From [Bacillus] enclensis (GTDB lineage: Bacteria > Bacillota > Bacilli > Bacillales > Bacillaceae_B), in assembly GCF_001456935.1 (NCBI RefSeq), contig NZ_KQ758482.1, positions 1,034,249-1,098,248 on the forward strand: a stretch of DNA of 64,000 nt, in the 5' to 3' direction. The notes beneath the pieces are model-generated. The model was not told the origin of the DNA, did not search any database, and saw nothing but the letters and a program-made list of their open reading frames with translations. Below are positions 30,783 through 39,637 of the stretch, piece after piece. Positions within the stretch are counted from its first letter, which is position 1. Each line of letters begins with the position of its first letter. Position numbers and translations under genes: made by a program.

Positions 30783-31163
30783 CTAACTGCTCTTCTTCAA
30801 ACTGCTCTTTTTACCGGAAAAGCTCTTAAGGCCGTCAGGATTGTATCCGACGACGAGCTTTTTTCCGTCGGTCAATAACGGGCGGCGAAGGAGTTTCGGT
30901 TCCTGGACGATCAGGTCGATCACTTTGGATAAAGGCAGGTCATTTACATCCGTCCCAAGCTGTTTGAATGTCTGGCTTCGGGTGGCCAGGATTTCATCGA
31001 GCCCTTCAGTAGTTAATGAGAGTAATTGGACGAGCTCATCATGGGTCGGTGTATCCCGGAAAAGATGGCGTTCATCAAAGGCAATTGAATTTGCATTGAG
31101 CCATTTTTTTGCTTTTCTACAAGAGGTGCAGCTTGGATAAGTAAAAAACGTTAAGTTTTCCAT
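30783..31163 (-). CDS. mgsR: Spx/MgsR-type regulator (ArsC family)
   Basis: This 126-residue protein begins LTFFTYPSCTSCRKAKKWL with a C-x-x-C redox pair and has the Spx/ArsC thioredoxin-like fold with KVIDLIVQEPKLLRRPLLTDGKKLVVGYNPDGLKSF. MgsR is the Spx paralogue controlling part of the general stress response in Bacillus. Its position beside yqgY and yqgX matches B. subtilis yqgZ (mgsR). Start is ATG 31163 behind AAAGGAGG. Confidence 0.88.
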   Translation of the reverse strand: MENLTFFTYPSCTSCRKAKKWLNANSIAFDERHLFRDTPTHDELVQLLSLTTEGLDEILATRSQTFKQLGTDVNDLPLSKVIDLIVQEPKLLRRPLLTDGKKLVVGYNPDGLKSFSGKKSSLKKSS

Positions 31164-31457
31164 TTGAATTCCTCCTTTAATTGTATAAATAAGCAAGTTA
31201 CCTTATTAGTTAAATACATTGTATACTTTTTGTATAACTTTTGTACAGTAATTACACTCGGTAATTTATGAATTTTTTTCAAACGCTTCAAAACCTTGCT
31301 AATAGCAGGGTGAAGGCGGTTTCGGAATACGTTTTCAGCTTCTGGGAGTAGAAATCACGTAATCGTCACAAACTATCATCAAACAGATATTTACTTTTGC
31401 AGTATGATTCATTTATAATATTGAATGATGGACTTAGGGTGCAAAGGAGGGTTACAT

Positions 31458-31703
31458 ATGGATCGTATGTACAGAGTTCTTGGATTCTGGACTGGAATTT
31501 TTGCTGTAATGTTTTATCTTGGCGATATGACAACGACATCATTAATCTTTTTAGGCCAAACAGGATTCTTCATTATGTTAAGCTACTTAAAACTTTCCGA
31601 ACGTATGTATATTTATATTTTCGGTGCCTATCTGACTGTGTTCTTCGCTGGGTTTACTTACTGGACGACCTTTATGATGACTCCGGGTGCAGGAGGACAC
31701 TAA
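31458..31703 (+). CDS. yqgY: YqgY, DUF2626 small membrane protein
   Basis: This 81-residue protein has about three hydrophobic segments (LGFWTGIFAVMFYL; TTSLIFLGQTGFFIML; IFGAYLTVFFAGFTYWTTFM) and ends TPGAGGH. It matches DUF2626, a short Bacillaceae-specific membrane protein of unknown role. ATG 31458 follows AAAGGAGGG; a longer frame starting at 31425 has no site. Promoter-like TTTACT...TATAAT lies near 31390-31419. Confidence 0.88.
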   Translation: MDRMYRVLGFWTGIFAVMFYLGDMTTTSLIFLGQTGFFIMLSYLKLSERMYIYIFGAYLTVFFAGFTYWTTFMMTPGAGGH

Positions 31704-31743
31704 AAAAATTCCCTTTAGCTTAAATGCTAAAGGGAATTTTTTT
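31702..31743 (+). terminator. yqgY terminator, bidirectional
   Basis: AAAAAAATTCCCTTTAGC and its complement form a long stem between convergent yqgY and yqgX. Confidence 0.9.
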
Positions 31744-31750
31744 CTTTCTC

Positions 31751-32383
31751 TTAAAATCCATTCAAGAAAGGATTGCCGTCCATTTCATTTCCCACCGAAG
31801 TTGCCGGACCGTGGCCTGGAAGGACTTCTGTTTCTTCCGGAAGAGTGAGCAGATGATCATGGATGCTTGACAGGAGCTCTTGATGATCGCCTCCGGGCAG
31901 GTCACTCCGGCCGATGCTTCCCATAAAAAGTGTATCTCCTGCAAATACTATTCCTTCACTTTGCGCATAATAGGAAAGACTTCCCGGAGAGTGGCCGGGT
32001 GTCTTGAACACCTGAAGTGTAAAATCATCAATGGTAAGGGTATGTTCAGATGTGATGATTCTGTCGGCAGGTGCCGCTTGAATCTTACCCATTCCGAATA
32101 AACCGGAACCATTCAGGCCGGGATCAGTCAGCCATTCCGATTCTTTCTCATCGATATATACCGGAATATTATATGTATGCCTGACTGTATCGACTGCTCC
32201 AATATGATCAAAATGGGCATGCGTCAATAAAATGGCAAGGGGCTTAAGGTTATGTTCATTCAGCCAGCTTACAAGTTTCTCACCTTCTGCACCCGGATCT
32301 ACGATTAGACAGTTTTTCTGATCGTTCCAAAGGATATAACAGTTTGTCTGCAGCGGTCCTAAGGGCATTTGTTTCCATTTCAT
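31751..32383 (-). CDS. yqgX: YqgX, metallo-beta-lactamase-fold hydrolase
   Basis: This 210-residue enzyme has the glyoxalase-II-like metal motif LLTHAHFDHIGAV, GHSPGSLSYY with downstream metal His, AGDTLFMGSIGRSD and a C-terminal LPGHGPATS. Substrate is unknown; hydroxyacylglutathione- or bacillithiol-type thioesters are possible. ATG follows GAGG. Position as in B. subtilis. Confidence 0.92.
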   Translation of the reverse strand: MKWKQMPLGPLQTNCYILWNDQKNCLIVDPGAEGEKLVSWLNEHNLKPLAILLTHAHFDHIGAVDTVRHTYNIPVYIDEKESEWLTDPGLNGSGLFGMGKIQAAPADRIITSEHTLTIDDFTLQVFKTPGHSPGSLSYYAQSEGIVFAGDTLFMGSIGRSDLPGGDHQELLSSIHDHLLTLPEETEVLPGHGPATSVGNEMDGNPFLNGF

Positions 32384-32601
32384 TCATTTACCTCCTTTAT
32401 GGTATCGGGATATAATTATTGTAGCAGATGCAGGGATCAGAAAAAAACAAATTCGGTGCCATAGAAGTGTCAAACTTTTAGACCTCGACAAATAGAGGAA
32501 AAAAATATAAAATGTTAATGAGTGCATTTATGTACATACGATTATATGTATTTTGTAAGCGTTGTTAGGAAAACGTATTTTCAATGAAAGGGGTCATATA
32601 A

Positions 32602-32775
32602 ATGGGTCTTGTAATTATTACAGCATTGGTCACACTATTGGCTTTATTCGCAGTGGTAAGCACATTCAAAAACAAGAATGGTCTTGGAATCGTGTTTTCA
32701 TTGGCAACTCTAGGTGTTTTTGGCTGGTTTACAATTATGACTGTCCTTCACTCCGGATACCCGGGTGGCCACTAG
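32602..32775 (+). CDS. yqgW: YqgW, DUF2759 small membrane protein
   Basis: This 57-residue protein begins MGLVIITALVTLLALFAV, has two hydrophobic segments and ends SGYPGGH. It matches DUF2759 (YqgW). It has its own AAAGGGG site and a strong terminator. The C-terminal GGH resembles that of nearby YqgY. Function is unknown. Confidence 0.88.
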   Translation: MGLVIITALVTLLALFAVVSTFKNKNGLGIVFSLATLGVFGWFTIMTVLHSGYPGGH

Positions 32776-32780
32776 AATCA

Positions 32781-32821
32781 AAAAGAAAAAAACCCTCCGT
32801 CATGGAGGGTTTTTTCTTTTT
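32781..32821 (+). terminator. Bidirectional terminator between yqgW and yqgV
   Basis: AACCCTCC/GGAGGGTT stem flanked by A and T tracts on both sides. Confidence 0.9.
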
Positions 32822-32842
32822 GAGAGATACAGTCTATATTTC

Positions 32843-33154
32843 TTACTCCATATGGGCCTTAACGGAAGCAAGTTTGCCTTCCATTGTCCCCTTTTTATCT
32901 CTCCGATCATCGATTCTGATATTTGTGGCCACACGCTTGATCCCTTTTTGGAAAGGGGCCTCGTGAATTTCCTGTATCACTCCGAGCAAGGTGGAAAGTT
33001 CCCCTTCTATGATTGTATTCATCGGTGTAAGCTGATACCGGATATTCCCTTCATCTTCATGCTTCTGCAGGATTTTCTGAAGATCAGCAACATACGAACT
33101 CACACTTGGTGTTTCAGTCCCAATAGGAATAACAGTTACGTCTACGATTGCCAT
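32843..33154 (-). CDS. yqgV: YqgV, MTH1187-family thiamine-binding protein
   Basis: This 103-residue ferredoxin-like-fold protein has MAIVDVTVIPIGTETPSVSS at the start and YQLTPMNTIIEGELSTLLGVIQEIHEAPF, the family signature. YqgV-type proteins bind thiamine in the cytoplasm. It starts 6 nt after the yqgU stop and is likely cotranscribed with it. Confidence 0.9.
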   Translation of the reverse strand: MAIVDVTVIPIGTETPSVSSYVADLQKILQKHEDEGNIRYQLTPMNTIIEGELSTLLGVIQEIHEAPFQKGIKRVATNIRIDDRRDKKGTMEGKLASVKAHME

Positions 33155-33159
33155 ACTAT

Positions 33160-34260
33160 CTACCCTTCCTCTTTTACTAATTCAATGATGGATGCATCAT
33201 TGGTATCAATGATTTTTTCAAGTTGATTACCATACAAACAATGAGTCCCGGCTGGAGAGCATTGGAGTGGTTCAGCAGCAAGACCTGTCATCAGTGTCTC
33301 CTCACTCCCATCAGTCACATTCCATTTTTCCAAAGAAAACGTACCGGAATATGTATCATAAGAGCCTGCCTCATTTGCTTTAAAGGTAATCAGTTCATCA
33401 TTATTATCTATCATATCATAGAAAGGAATGAACCAATCGGAATACCGGCTCAGTAATGTCGCCTGGAACTCAGAGAGGATTTCTCCATTTTCATTGATGA
33501 ATTGGTACATGAAACGATCATCCTTATTTTCATTATCATGGACAGAAAGGAGGGAATGAGGGAAGCGTTCAAAATGGACACTTGCCGTATCAATCGTTTC
33601 TTTTTTTCCATCCAGAATATTTTGGGCCATCAAAGGGGCTGATATACTGATTTCCTCACTGTTCCAGTCCTGATAAAGGACCGATACTTCGGAATTCCAT
33701 TTCAAGAAGGGCTCTTCCACATCCAATAATCGTAACTTAGAGGAATTCAGGTCCAGTTCAAATACTTCAAAGCTCCAATCTTCTGCAAAACTCGTAATCA
33801 GAAGTTTGTCTGTATTGAACGCATTCCAAACGTATGTTAGTTCTGAAGACGGAATTTCACTCCTGTATATCTCTTTTCCATCGAGGTCGATGATCGTGAT
33901 CATCGCTGAGTAAGTAGCAGGTGCTGAATGGATGAGGATCTTGCTTTTATCGGGAGAAACCATGGAGCGGACATAGGAAGAAGGTATTTCAGCAAGCTTT
34001 TCCTTGTCCCCTTTAAAGACGTCTGTAATATATAAGGCCGCTGCCCCCTTTTCTTCGATTACAGTCAAGATTTCGCGATCGGATAGCCAATCGATGTTTT
34101 CGATAAATGTATCGGATGATATGCTTTTCCCTATTACTTTCAACGGTTCTTGTTTTTGCGGGTTCTGTTCACCGGTCTGGGGAGCATCAGTGATTTTAGA
34201 TTGGCAGCCAGCCAACATTATCAAACTGCCCAATAATAATATAAAGACTAGTTTTTTCAC
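33160..34260 (-). CDS. yqgU: YqgU-like lipoprotein
   Basis: The 366-residue product from GTG 34260 (AAAGGGGGAG site) begins with a signal sequence ending in a lipobox (LAGC-QSK), so it is a lipid-anchored, outward-facing protein. Repeated WD-like strand patterns (ENIDWLSDREILTVIEEKG; YVWNAFNTDKLLITS) suggest a beta propeller. It occupies the yqgU position. Function unknown. Confidence 0.82.
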   Translation of the reverse strand: MKKLVFILLLGSLIMLAGCQSKITDAPQTGEQNPQKQEPLKVIGKSISSDTFIENIDWLSDREILTVIEEKGAAALYITDVFKGDKEKLAEIPSSYVRSMVSPDKSKILIHSAPATYSAMITIIDLDGKEIYRSEIPSSELTYVWNAFNTDKLLITSFAEDWSFEVFELDLNSSKLRLLDVEEPFLKWNSEVSVLYQDWNSEEISISAPLMAQNILDGKKETIDTASVHFERFPHSLLSVHDNENKDDRFMYQFINENGEILSEFQATLLSRYSDWFIPFYDMIDNNDELITFKANEAGSYDTYSGTFSLEKWNVTDGSEETLMTGLAAEPLQCSPAGTHCLYGNQLEKIIDTNDASIIELVKEEG

Positions 34261-34574
34261 TAAGACACTCCCCCTTTTTATTTTCACCGAAAAATTCGCC
34301 TATATGAATTAGTACGTATTACAGACCAAAATGTTTCAATAATATGATAAAAACATTACAAAAATTCAAAAAATGATGACCAATTGATTCTGCTCCATCC
34401 AGCATCGACAAAGGTCACCACTCTTTTATTCATTTCATGTTGGTTTCATTATAGGAACGATATCACAATAATAAAGCTGATGATTCATTTTACTCCTCTT
34501 TCACTTAAAAATCTACTATGATATTTTTAATTTCAACAGGTAAAAAAGACTATTTTTTTACTTGACCCATTAAA
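34261..34574. other. Intergenic region between yqgT and yqgU
   Basis: An AT-rich region of 314 bases with no credible ORF. It must hold the yqgU promoter on the minus strand (about 34,300-34,360). No clear terminator for yqgT was found; TAC..GTA-type pairs near 34,310 are weak. Confidence 0.5.
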
Positions 34575-35771
34575 TTAGTACCATCTATATATTGAAACAA
34601 GAAAGATCCCCAATGTATCTCTATATATCTCGTCAAATTGCGAGAGGGGAAGGGGGTTGATCCCTTTACCAAGTTCCAGAGTAAATGCCGGTTTTCTATA
34701 TTCTTTTATATACCAGTCCTTATATCCCGCATAACTGTCAATGTACCTTACAGATCTGTAGCCGCTGACCCGTTCGAAATCTTCGGCAAGCCTTTCAGCT
34801 TCAGGAGGTTCCAGTCCCTCATATCCCCAGTAAAATTCCTTGCCCTGTGTGTGTAAAGCAAGCATCCGATCGAACAATTCTTCCTGTGCAAGCTCTGCCA
34901 TTGCAATCGTCTCTGGCTCAGAAAGGGGCTTATCACCTGGGAAATCCCGGGGGGCCGGGGACTTTACTTCTTTCCTTTCTTTTTCAAGTTCCCATTTCGC
35001 AGGAAACTGATTATTAAGATCCACGCCGCGTATATTTGCCTTCCATCCCGTAAAATCAGAGCTCCCATTATTTATGTTCAACAATTGATCCTTCATCGCT
35101 GAAGGAGGCCCCTTCAGGACAAGATCCACCCCATCTGGATTCACCATGGGAACAATCGAGAGTGTCACCGCCTTATAGACGGACAATGTCTCTACTCCCC
35201 TTATAGGCATCATATTCGTCAACGAAAGTAAAAAATCATTCAGGAATGTCATTAAGACCGAAGTCGTGATCCATTCATTTGCATGAAAAGATGCGTTCAT
35301 GTGGACTTTTTTGGAACCGTCCCCTATTTTTATTTCATAAAGCGGTTTCCCCAATACACTCTCGCCAATCGAACGCAATCTGATGAATGGATATATTTCT
35401 TTCAGTCTTGTTAAATCCCTTTGTAATATTTCAAAACTGTACCCCTGTCTTCCATTGACAATAGGTGTAGTGACCCTTGAAGGCAAAATGATGGCCGAAC
35501 CGATCTTCAAGGCATCGGGATTTATATTACCATTCAAAAGCAGCAGACCGTCAACATGGATATTCCGCTGCTCCGCGAGCTTCCAGAATGTATCTCCTTG
35601 TTTAATTGTATAACTTTCTTTGATGAACCCCGGTATTTCCACTTCTGACCCGATTTTCAAGGCGTTCGGATCCAGAGATGGATTTGAATCGATGATCAGT
35701 CCTGCCGGTATAAAAAACAGCTGACTGTAGTACCAGAATGTATCCCCGCTCCTAACACTGATTTTCATCAT
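34575..35771 (-). CDS. yqgT: YqgT, LysM peptidase M14 (gamma-D-glutamyl-diamino acid endopeptidase)
   Basis: This 398-residue protein starts with two LysM domains (about 3-50 and 50-95: SVRSGDTFWYYSQLF; YTIKQGDTFWKLAEQ) and continues with an M14 carboxypeptidase domain: NASFHANEWITTSVL (zinc ligands H-x-x-E), MLALHTQGKEFYW (third zinc His) and a catalytic Glu region FTLELGKG. Such enzymes trim the stem peptide of peptidoglycan, for example in the spore or germinating cell wall. Tandem ATG codons follow GGGAGG. Confidence 0.9.
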   Translation of the reverse strand: MMKISVRSGDTFWYYSQLFFIPAGLIIDSNPSLDPNALKIGSEVEIPGFIKESYTIKQGDTFWKLAEQRNIHVDGLLLLNGNINPDALKIGSAIILPSRVTTPIVNGRQGYSFEILQRDLTRLKEIYPFIRLRSIGESVLGKPLYEIKIGDGSKKVHMNASFHANEWITTSVLMTFLNDFLLSLTNMMPIRGVETLSVYKAVTLSIVPMVNPDGVDLVLKGPPSAMKDQLLNINNGSSDFTGWKANIRGVDLNNQFPAKWELEKERKEVKSPAPRDFPGDKPLSEPETIAMAELAQEELFDRMLALHTQGKEFYWGYEGLEPPEAERLAEDFERVSGYRSVRYIDSYAGYKDWYIKEYRKPAFTLELGKGINPLPLSQFDEIYRDTLGIFLVSIYRWY

Positions 35772-35828
35772 GAGACCTCCCTGCTATACATCCATACTTA
35801 CTCATATGATTCGCTCATTATTTCATGA

Positions 35829-35864
35829 CAAAAAAAGAGCTTGCGAATCTTATTCGCAAGCTCT
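35829..35864 (-). terminator. yqgS terminator
   Basis: AGAGCTTGCGAA and its complement, followed on the minus strand by TTTTTTT. Confidence 0.9.
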
Positions 35865-35872
35865 GCAATCAA

Positions 35873-37747
35873 TTATTGTTCTTCATCCCGATACTCTGTT
35901 TCTTCATAGAAGCGGAGCAGGTCTCCATAGATGACCTTATCGGAATAGTCGAGTTCTTCTGTGACACGCTCTTGATATGGTTTACAGAATTTCATGTCGG
36001 TTTTTTCTTCTGTCTCCTTATCCCAGCATTTCTCACCTGCATACACATAATCCTTTGTAATGAAGCGTCCGTCTCTCAGGATGGTGAAATCTTCATGCTG
36101 GTCAGAGAAGATGTCCCCTCCGAATTGGATATCTTTTTTCGTATCGATTCCCAACAGGTTCAAGATTGTAGGTCTCAAATCGATTTGTCCTGCGACTTTG
36201 GAAATCGTCTTACCTTCTTGTCCGGGCACATGGATGATGAGCGGGACTCTCTGCAGTTGAGTACTCACAAACGGAGTGACTTCTTTCCCGAGATACTGAC
36301 TCATTGCCGTATTATGATTTTCAGAGATGCCGTAGTGATCACCGTACATGACGATGACGGAATTCTCGTAAAGTCCTGATTCTTTCAGATCGTTGATGAA
36401 GTTCTTCAACGCCTCATCCATGTAACGGACTGTCTGGAAATAACGGTTTACAGTACCGTCCTTAGAAGTATACGGCTCGATTAACTTATCTTCTTCATCC
36501 AGTGTGAACGGGTAATGATTTGTCAGTGTGATCATTTTGGTACTGAATGGCTTTGGCATTTCTTTCATGTGCTGCACTGATTGTTCGAAGAACGGGATAT
36601 CTTTCATTCCCCAGTTAACGGAATTATCTTCGGTCACTTCATAATCAGGTAAAGAATAGAAGCGCTCATACCCGAGGGAATCATACATGATATCACGATT
36701 CCAGAAGCTCTTATTATTGGCGTGCATTGCCGTTGTGTAATAGCCGTTTGCATCGAGCTTTTCTGTCATGGAGTCGAATTCGTTGCCTGAATGTGTGAAG
36801 AAAACGGCCCCTCGGTTCAACGGGTAAAGGGAATTATCCAAGATGAATTCGGAATCCGACGTTTTCCCCTGCTGCGTTTGATGATAGAAGTTATCAAAGT
36901 AATAGCTTTCTCCGATGAAATCATTTAAGAAAGGAGTAACTTCTTCGCCGTTCACTTTACTGTTGATGACAAAATTCTGGAGTGATTCCATGGAAACGAT
37001 GATCAGATTCTTGTCTTTTGCGATGCCCGTCATCTCTTTATCGGGCTCAATGTAATTTGCTCTTACGTAATTATCAATATCCGCCAGCTCGCTGCCGTCC
37101 GCCAATGCTCTTTGGGCGGAAGATTTCGATTGCAGGAAAATATCATAAATATGGTAATTGTAAGTCCCGATGTTCTTTACGAGCATTTCACGGTCGAAGG
37201 TTCTCGTGAGAAGCTGCGGCCTTTCGGATTCAGCCAGTCCAAGATTGAAGAAGACAAGTGCTGTCGCAACGAGGAAATAAGCCCTCCTGCTTGCCCGGCT
37301 GTAATTTTTAAGAGAAAACCATGAAGGCAAGAATTTGATTAACGCAATCAGGACGAAGACATCCACGAAGTAAAACATATCTTTCCAACTCATGATGGCA
37401 CTGGCGCTGCCCCCTAAATCGGAGAAGTTGCTTGTCTGGAATAATACAGGGAGCGTCAGGAAGTCATCGAAGAATCGATAGAAGACTACATTCCCATAAA
37501 GGATGAAAGACAACACGAAACTTGTGATGATCATATAGCGGGTGCGGGATTTATCTTTTTTCATTAAGAGCCCGATTCCAAATATGAACAGCAGGAACCC
37601 TAATGGATTCATGAAAAGGATGATTTCCTGGATCGTGTTTTCTATTTTTATATCAAAACTAGTTTTATAGACGATATATGTTTTTATCCAAAGGAGCAGC
37701 GCTGCAATGAGGACTAATGGTACCTTTGGAATCTTATTTATCTTCAT
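35873..37747 (-). CDS. yqgS: LTA synthase-family enzyme YqgS
   Basis: This 624-residue protein has five N-terminal transmembrane helices (within 10-190) and an extracellular sulfatase-like domain: [32 protein letters not shown] with the catalytic Thr, [12 protein letters not shown] and [14 protein letters not shown] metal-binding motif. It transfers glycerol phosphate from phosphatidylglycerol to build lipoteichoic acid or its primer. In B. subtilis YqgS is a minor LTA synthase. An AEKC..-type Cys is present near the C terminus. Confidence 0.93.
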   Translation of the reverse strand: MKINKIPKVPLVLIAALLLWIKTYIVYKTSFDIKIENTIQEIILFMNPLGFLLFIFGIGLLMKKDKSRTRYMIITSFVLSFILYGNVVFYRFFDDFLTLPVLFQTSNFSDLGGSASAIMSWKDMFYFVDVFVLIALIKFLPSWFSLKNYSRASRRAYFLVATALVFFNLGLAESERPQLLTRTFDREMLVKNIGTYNYHIYDIFLQSKSSAQRALADGSELADIDNYVRANYIEPDKEMTGIAKDKNLIIVSMESLQNFVINSKVNGEEVTPFLNDFIGESYYFDNFYHQTQQGKTSDSEFILDNSLYPLNRGAVFFTHSGNEFDSMTEKLDANGYYTTAMHANNKSFWNRDIMYDSLGYERFYSLPDYEVTEDNSVNWGMKDIPFFEQSVQHMKEMPKPFSTKMITLTNHYPFTLDEEDKLIEPYTSKDGTVNRYFQTVRYMDEALKNFINDLKESGLYENSVIVMYGDHYGISENHNTAMSQYLGKEVTPFVSTQLQRVPLIIHVPGQEGKTISKVAGQIDLRPTILNLLGIDTKKDIQFGGDIFSDQHEDFTILRDGRFITKDYVYAGEKCWDKETEEKTDMKFCKPYQERVTEELDYSDKVIYGDLLRFYEETEYRDEEQ

Positions 37748-38082
37748 TTTGTAACCTCCTTGCTACTTACGTGTTCGTTCGTATGTAACATAAAATGTAA
37801 TTTTTTAACTGGTAAAATAAGTAAATTTTAAATTAGAACCATGTGTTATCTTAATACTTTTTTTACAAAACGTCAAACCCAATATCATACAACCCGTGTA
37901 AAATAGTATTTTACACCTTATTCTCCTACCCTTACTATTAGACGTTTAAAACAACTAAAAGTTTCATATTCTCCTTTTTTATTCAAAATGAACCCATAGA
38001 CCCAGGAAACACTGTGTCTCCATAAGAGCCTTGCAGGTCATGAGTCCCTCGGCGGCTGGCGGAACAGTAGATTTTCCCCATC
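37748..38082. other. Intergenic region upstream of yqgS
   Basis: This AT-rich region of about 330 bases has no supported gene. It should contain the yqgS promoter on the minus strand near 37,800-37,860. A GC-richer patch at about 38,020-38,070 (GGTCATGAGTCCCTCGGCGG) vaguely resembles the dispersed hairpin repeat but is too degraded to assign. Confidence 0.45.
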
Positions 38083-38107
38083 AAAAAAAAGCCCCCTTTA
38101 TGGGAGC
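38083..38107 (-). terminator. glcK terminator
   Basis: GCTCCC/GGGGGC stem followed by eight T on the minus strand. Confidence 0.8.
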
Positions 38108-38124
38108 TCAGGTCTTTGCGAAAA

Positions 38125-39093
38125 TCAGATCTTATTTTTCACAAGCCATGCCGCACCTATCACACCTGCGTCATTACCCAATGTCGCGATGCTCAGGCCG
38201 GTCGATGTCCTGACAGTCGGAAAAGAGAATTGTTCAAAGCAGCTTAGTACTGGTTTCAATAATATATCCCCTGCTTGTGACACGCCTCCTCCGATCACGA
38301 TTTTTTCTGGATTCAAAACATTCCCTAAATTCGCCAATGCGAGACCAAGATAGAAAGCAAGTTGTCCGACAACGCTTACAGCCAATTCATCATTGCTCCT
38401 TGCCGCATCAAATACATCCTTGGCACTGACCTTCCCTTTTTCATTTCGGATATCCCTCAATGTTGAGTGATCGGAAGTCGAATCCAGCTTTTCATTTGCG
38501 AGGCGCACAACTCCAGTGGCGGAAGCAACCGTTTCAAGGCACCCTGTCTTCCCGCAATTGCATTGAAAACCACCTTCGGGAACGACTGTTATATGTCCAA
38601 TTTCTCCGCCGGCGCCTTTTACCCCGTGTACGATGTCTCCGTTGGTGATGACTCCTCCGCCTACACCTGTTCCGAGTGTGACACAGACGAGATCCTTTGC
38701 ACCGTCCCCTGCACCTTTCCACATTTCACCGAGTGCAGCACAGTTTGCATCGTTGTCAATGACAGCCGGAAGGCCGGTTTCCACTTCAAGCAGATCTTTC
38801 AAAGGGGTATTTGTATCCCATCCGAGATTGACTGCTTCATATATAATGCCTTTTGCCATATCCACCGGCCCTGGTGCACCCATGCCGATCCCGACCAGCT
38901 TTGCCTTGCTCTGTCCGAGTTCCTCGAGTTTCCGGTCGATCGCTTTTGCTATGTTGACGATGATGTTTTTTCCGTTTTCGGATTTATCCGTAGGGATTTC
39001 CCATTTATGTAGCAACTCTCCGTATTTACTTAGAAATGCTATTTTTGTCGTCGTGCCGCCTAAGTCGACTCCGACCAGCCATTGTTCTGTCAT
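38125..39093 (-). CDS. glcK: Glucokinase (ROK family)
   Basis: This 322-residue ROK kinase has the phosphate-binding [16 protein letters not shown] at the start, [18 protein letters not shown] with catalytic Asp, [13 protein letters not shown] and the ROK zinc signature [10 protein letters not shown]. It phosphorylates glucose released inside the cell. yqgQ lies 10 nt upstream and the same pair is present in B. subtilis. Confidence 0.96.
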   Translation of the reverse strand: MTEQWLVGVDLGGTTTKIAFLSKYGELLHKWEIPTDKSENGKNIIVNIAKAIDRKLEELGQSKAKLVGIGMGAPGPVDMAKGIIYEAVNLGWDTNTPLKDLLEVETGLPAVIDNDANCAALGEMWKGAGDGAKDLVCVTLGTGVGGGVITNGDIVHGVKGAGGEIGHITVVPEGGFQCNCGKTGCLETVASATGVVRLANEKLDSTSDHSTLRDIRNEKGKVSAKDVFDAARSNDELAVSVVGQLAFYLGLALANLGNVLNPEKIVIGGGVSQAGDILLKPVLSCFEQFSFPTVRTSTGLSIATLGNDAGVIGAAWLVKNKI

Positions 39094-39103
39094 CTAATCA
39101 CCC

Positions 39104-39310
39104 TTATTTTTCTTGTTTTTCTTTTTCCATTGCAATTTCCTGCCTTAATATCAAGAGAGCTGTCTGAAACTCCCTCATTTCAATCAGCTGGGATTTGTAA
39201 AGCTCCTTCAGTTCGTCTTCAATGAGCTGCAGGTCTGAAAGACGGTGTCCGGTATAAATGATGGTTCCATAGCTTTTCAAAAACTGCTGAATGTCATAGA
39301 TCGTTCTCAT
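39104..39310 (-). CDS. yqgQ: YqgQ, DUF910 protein
   Basis: This 68-residue protein (RTIYDIQQFLKSYGTIIYTGHRLSDLQLIEDELKELYKS) matches the DUF910 family, a small helical protein that binds single-stranded nucleic acid in structural studies of the family. ATG 39310 follows AGCAGGTG. A longer frame upstream has no site. Confidence 0.88.
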   Translation of the reverse strand: MRTIYDIQQFLKSYGTIIYTGHRLSDLQLIEDELKELYKSQLIEMREFQTALLILRQEIAMEKEKQEK

Positions 39311-39465
39311 TCTTACACCTGCTTTCTCTCTTCCCACTAAAGTATATGACAAATCCCGGGTGTTCTCAATTCTTTCTTCATAAAAGTGGTTTATCAACGC
39401 AGTTGATTTCTGTAAGCTCTTTTTGACTTCTCAACTTTTTTGATTCCACTCATCGCCGCTATTGA

Positions 39466-39530
39466 TTTCCGTGCTAAACTTCGCTTTTCTTATCAGCTAC
39501 TCTTCCCCCAGGAGTCTTCATCTTGCACTC
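39466..39530. repeat. Dispersed repeat, decayed copy
   Basis: TTGATTTCCGTGC...CTTCGCTTTT and CCCCAGGAGTCTTCATCTTG..CACTCCAAT match the left and right ends of the composite repeat at 43.77-44.13 kb, with the interior missing. Confidence 0.7.
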
Positions 39531-39582
39531 CAATCCACTTCTGATGCCCTCTGGAACAGACCTTTAATCTTTAGCAAAGTTC

Positions 39583-39623
39583 AAAAAAGACTACCTTCCA
39601 GGTTTAACACCAAAGGTAGTCTT
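39583..39623 (-). terminator. Terminator after GerA-type gene
   Basis: AAGACTACCTT and its complement with TTTTTTG on the minus strand. Confidence 0.88.
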
Positions 39624-39637
39624 CAAACTATTTATTC

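Noticed and set aside
30624-30878. Plus-strand open frame of 84 codons
   Set aside because: It runs through the repeat, the mgsR terminator and the antisense of mgsR; no ribosome binding site.
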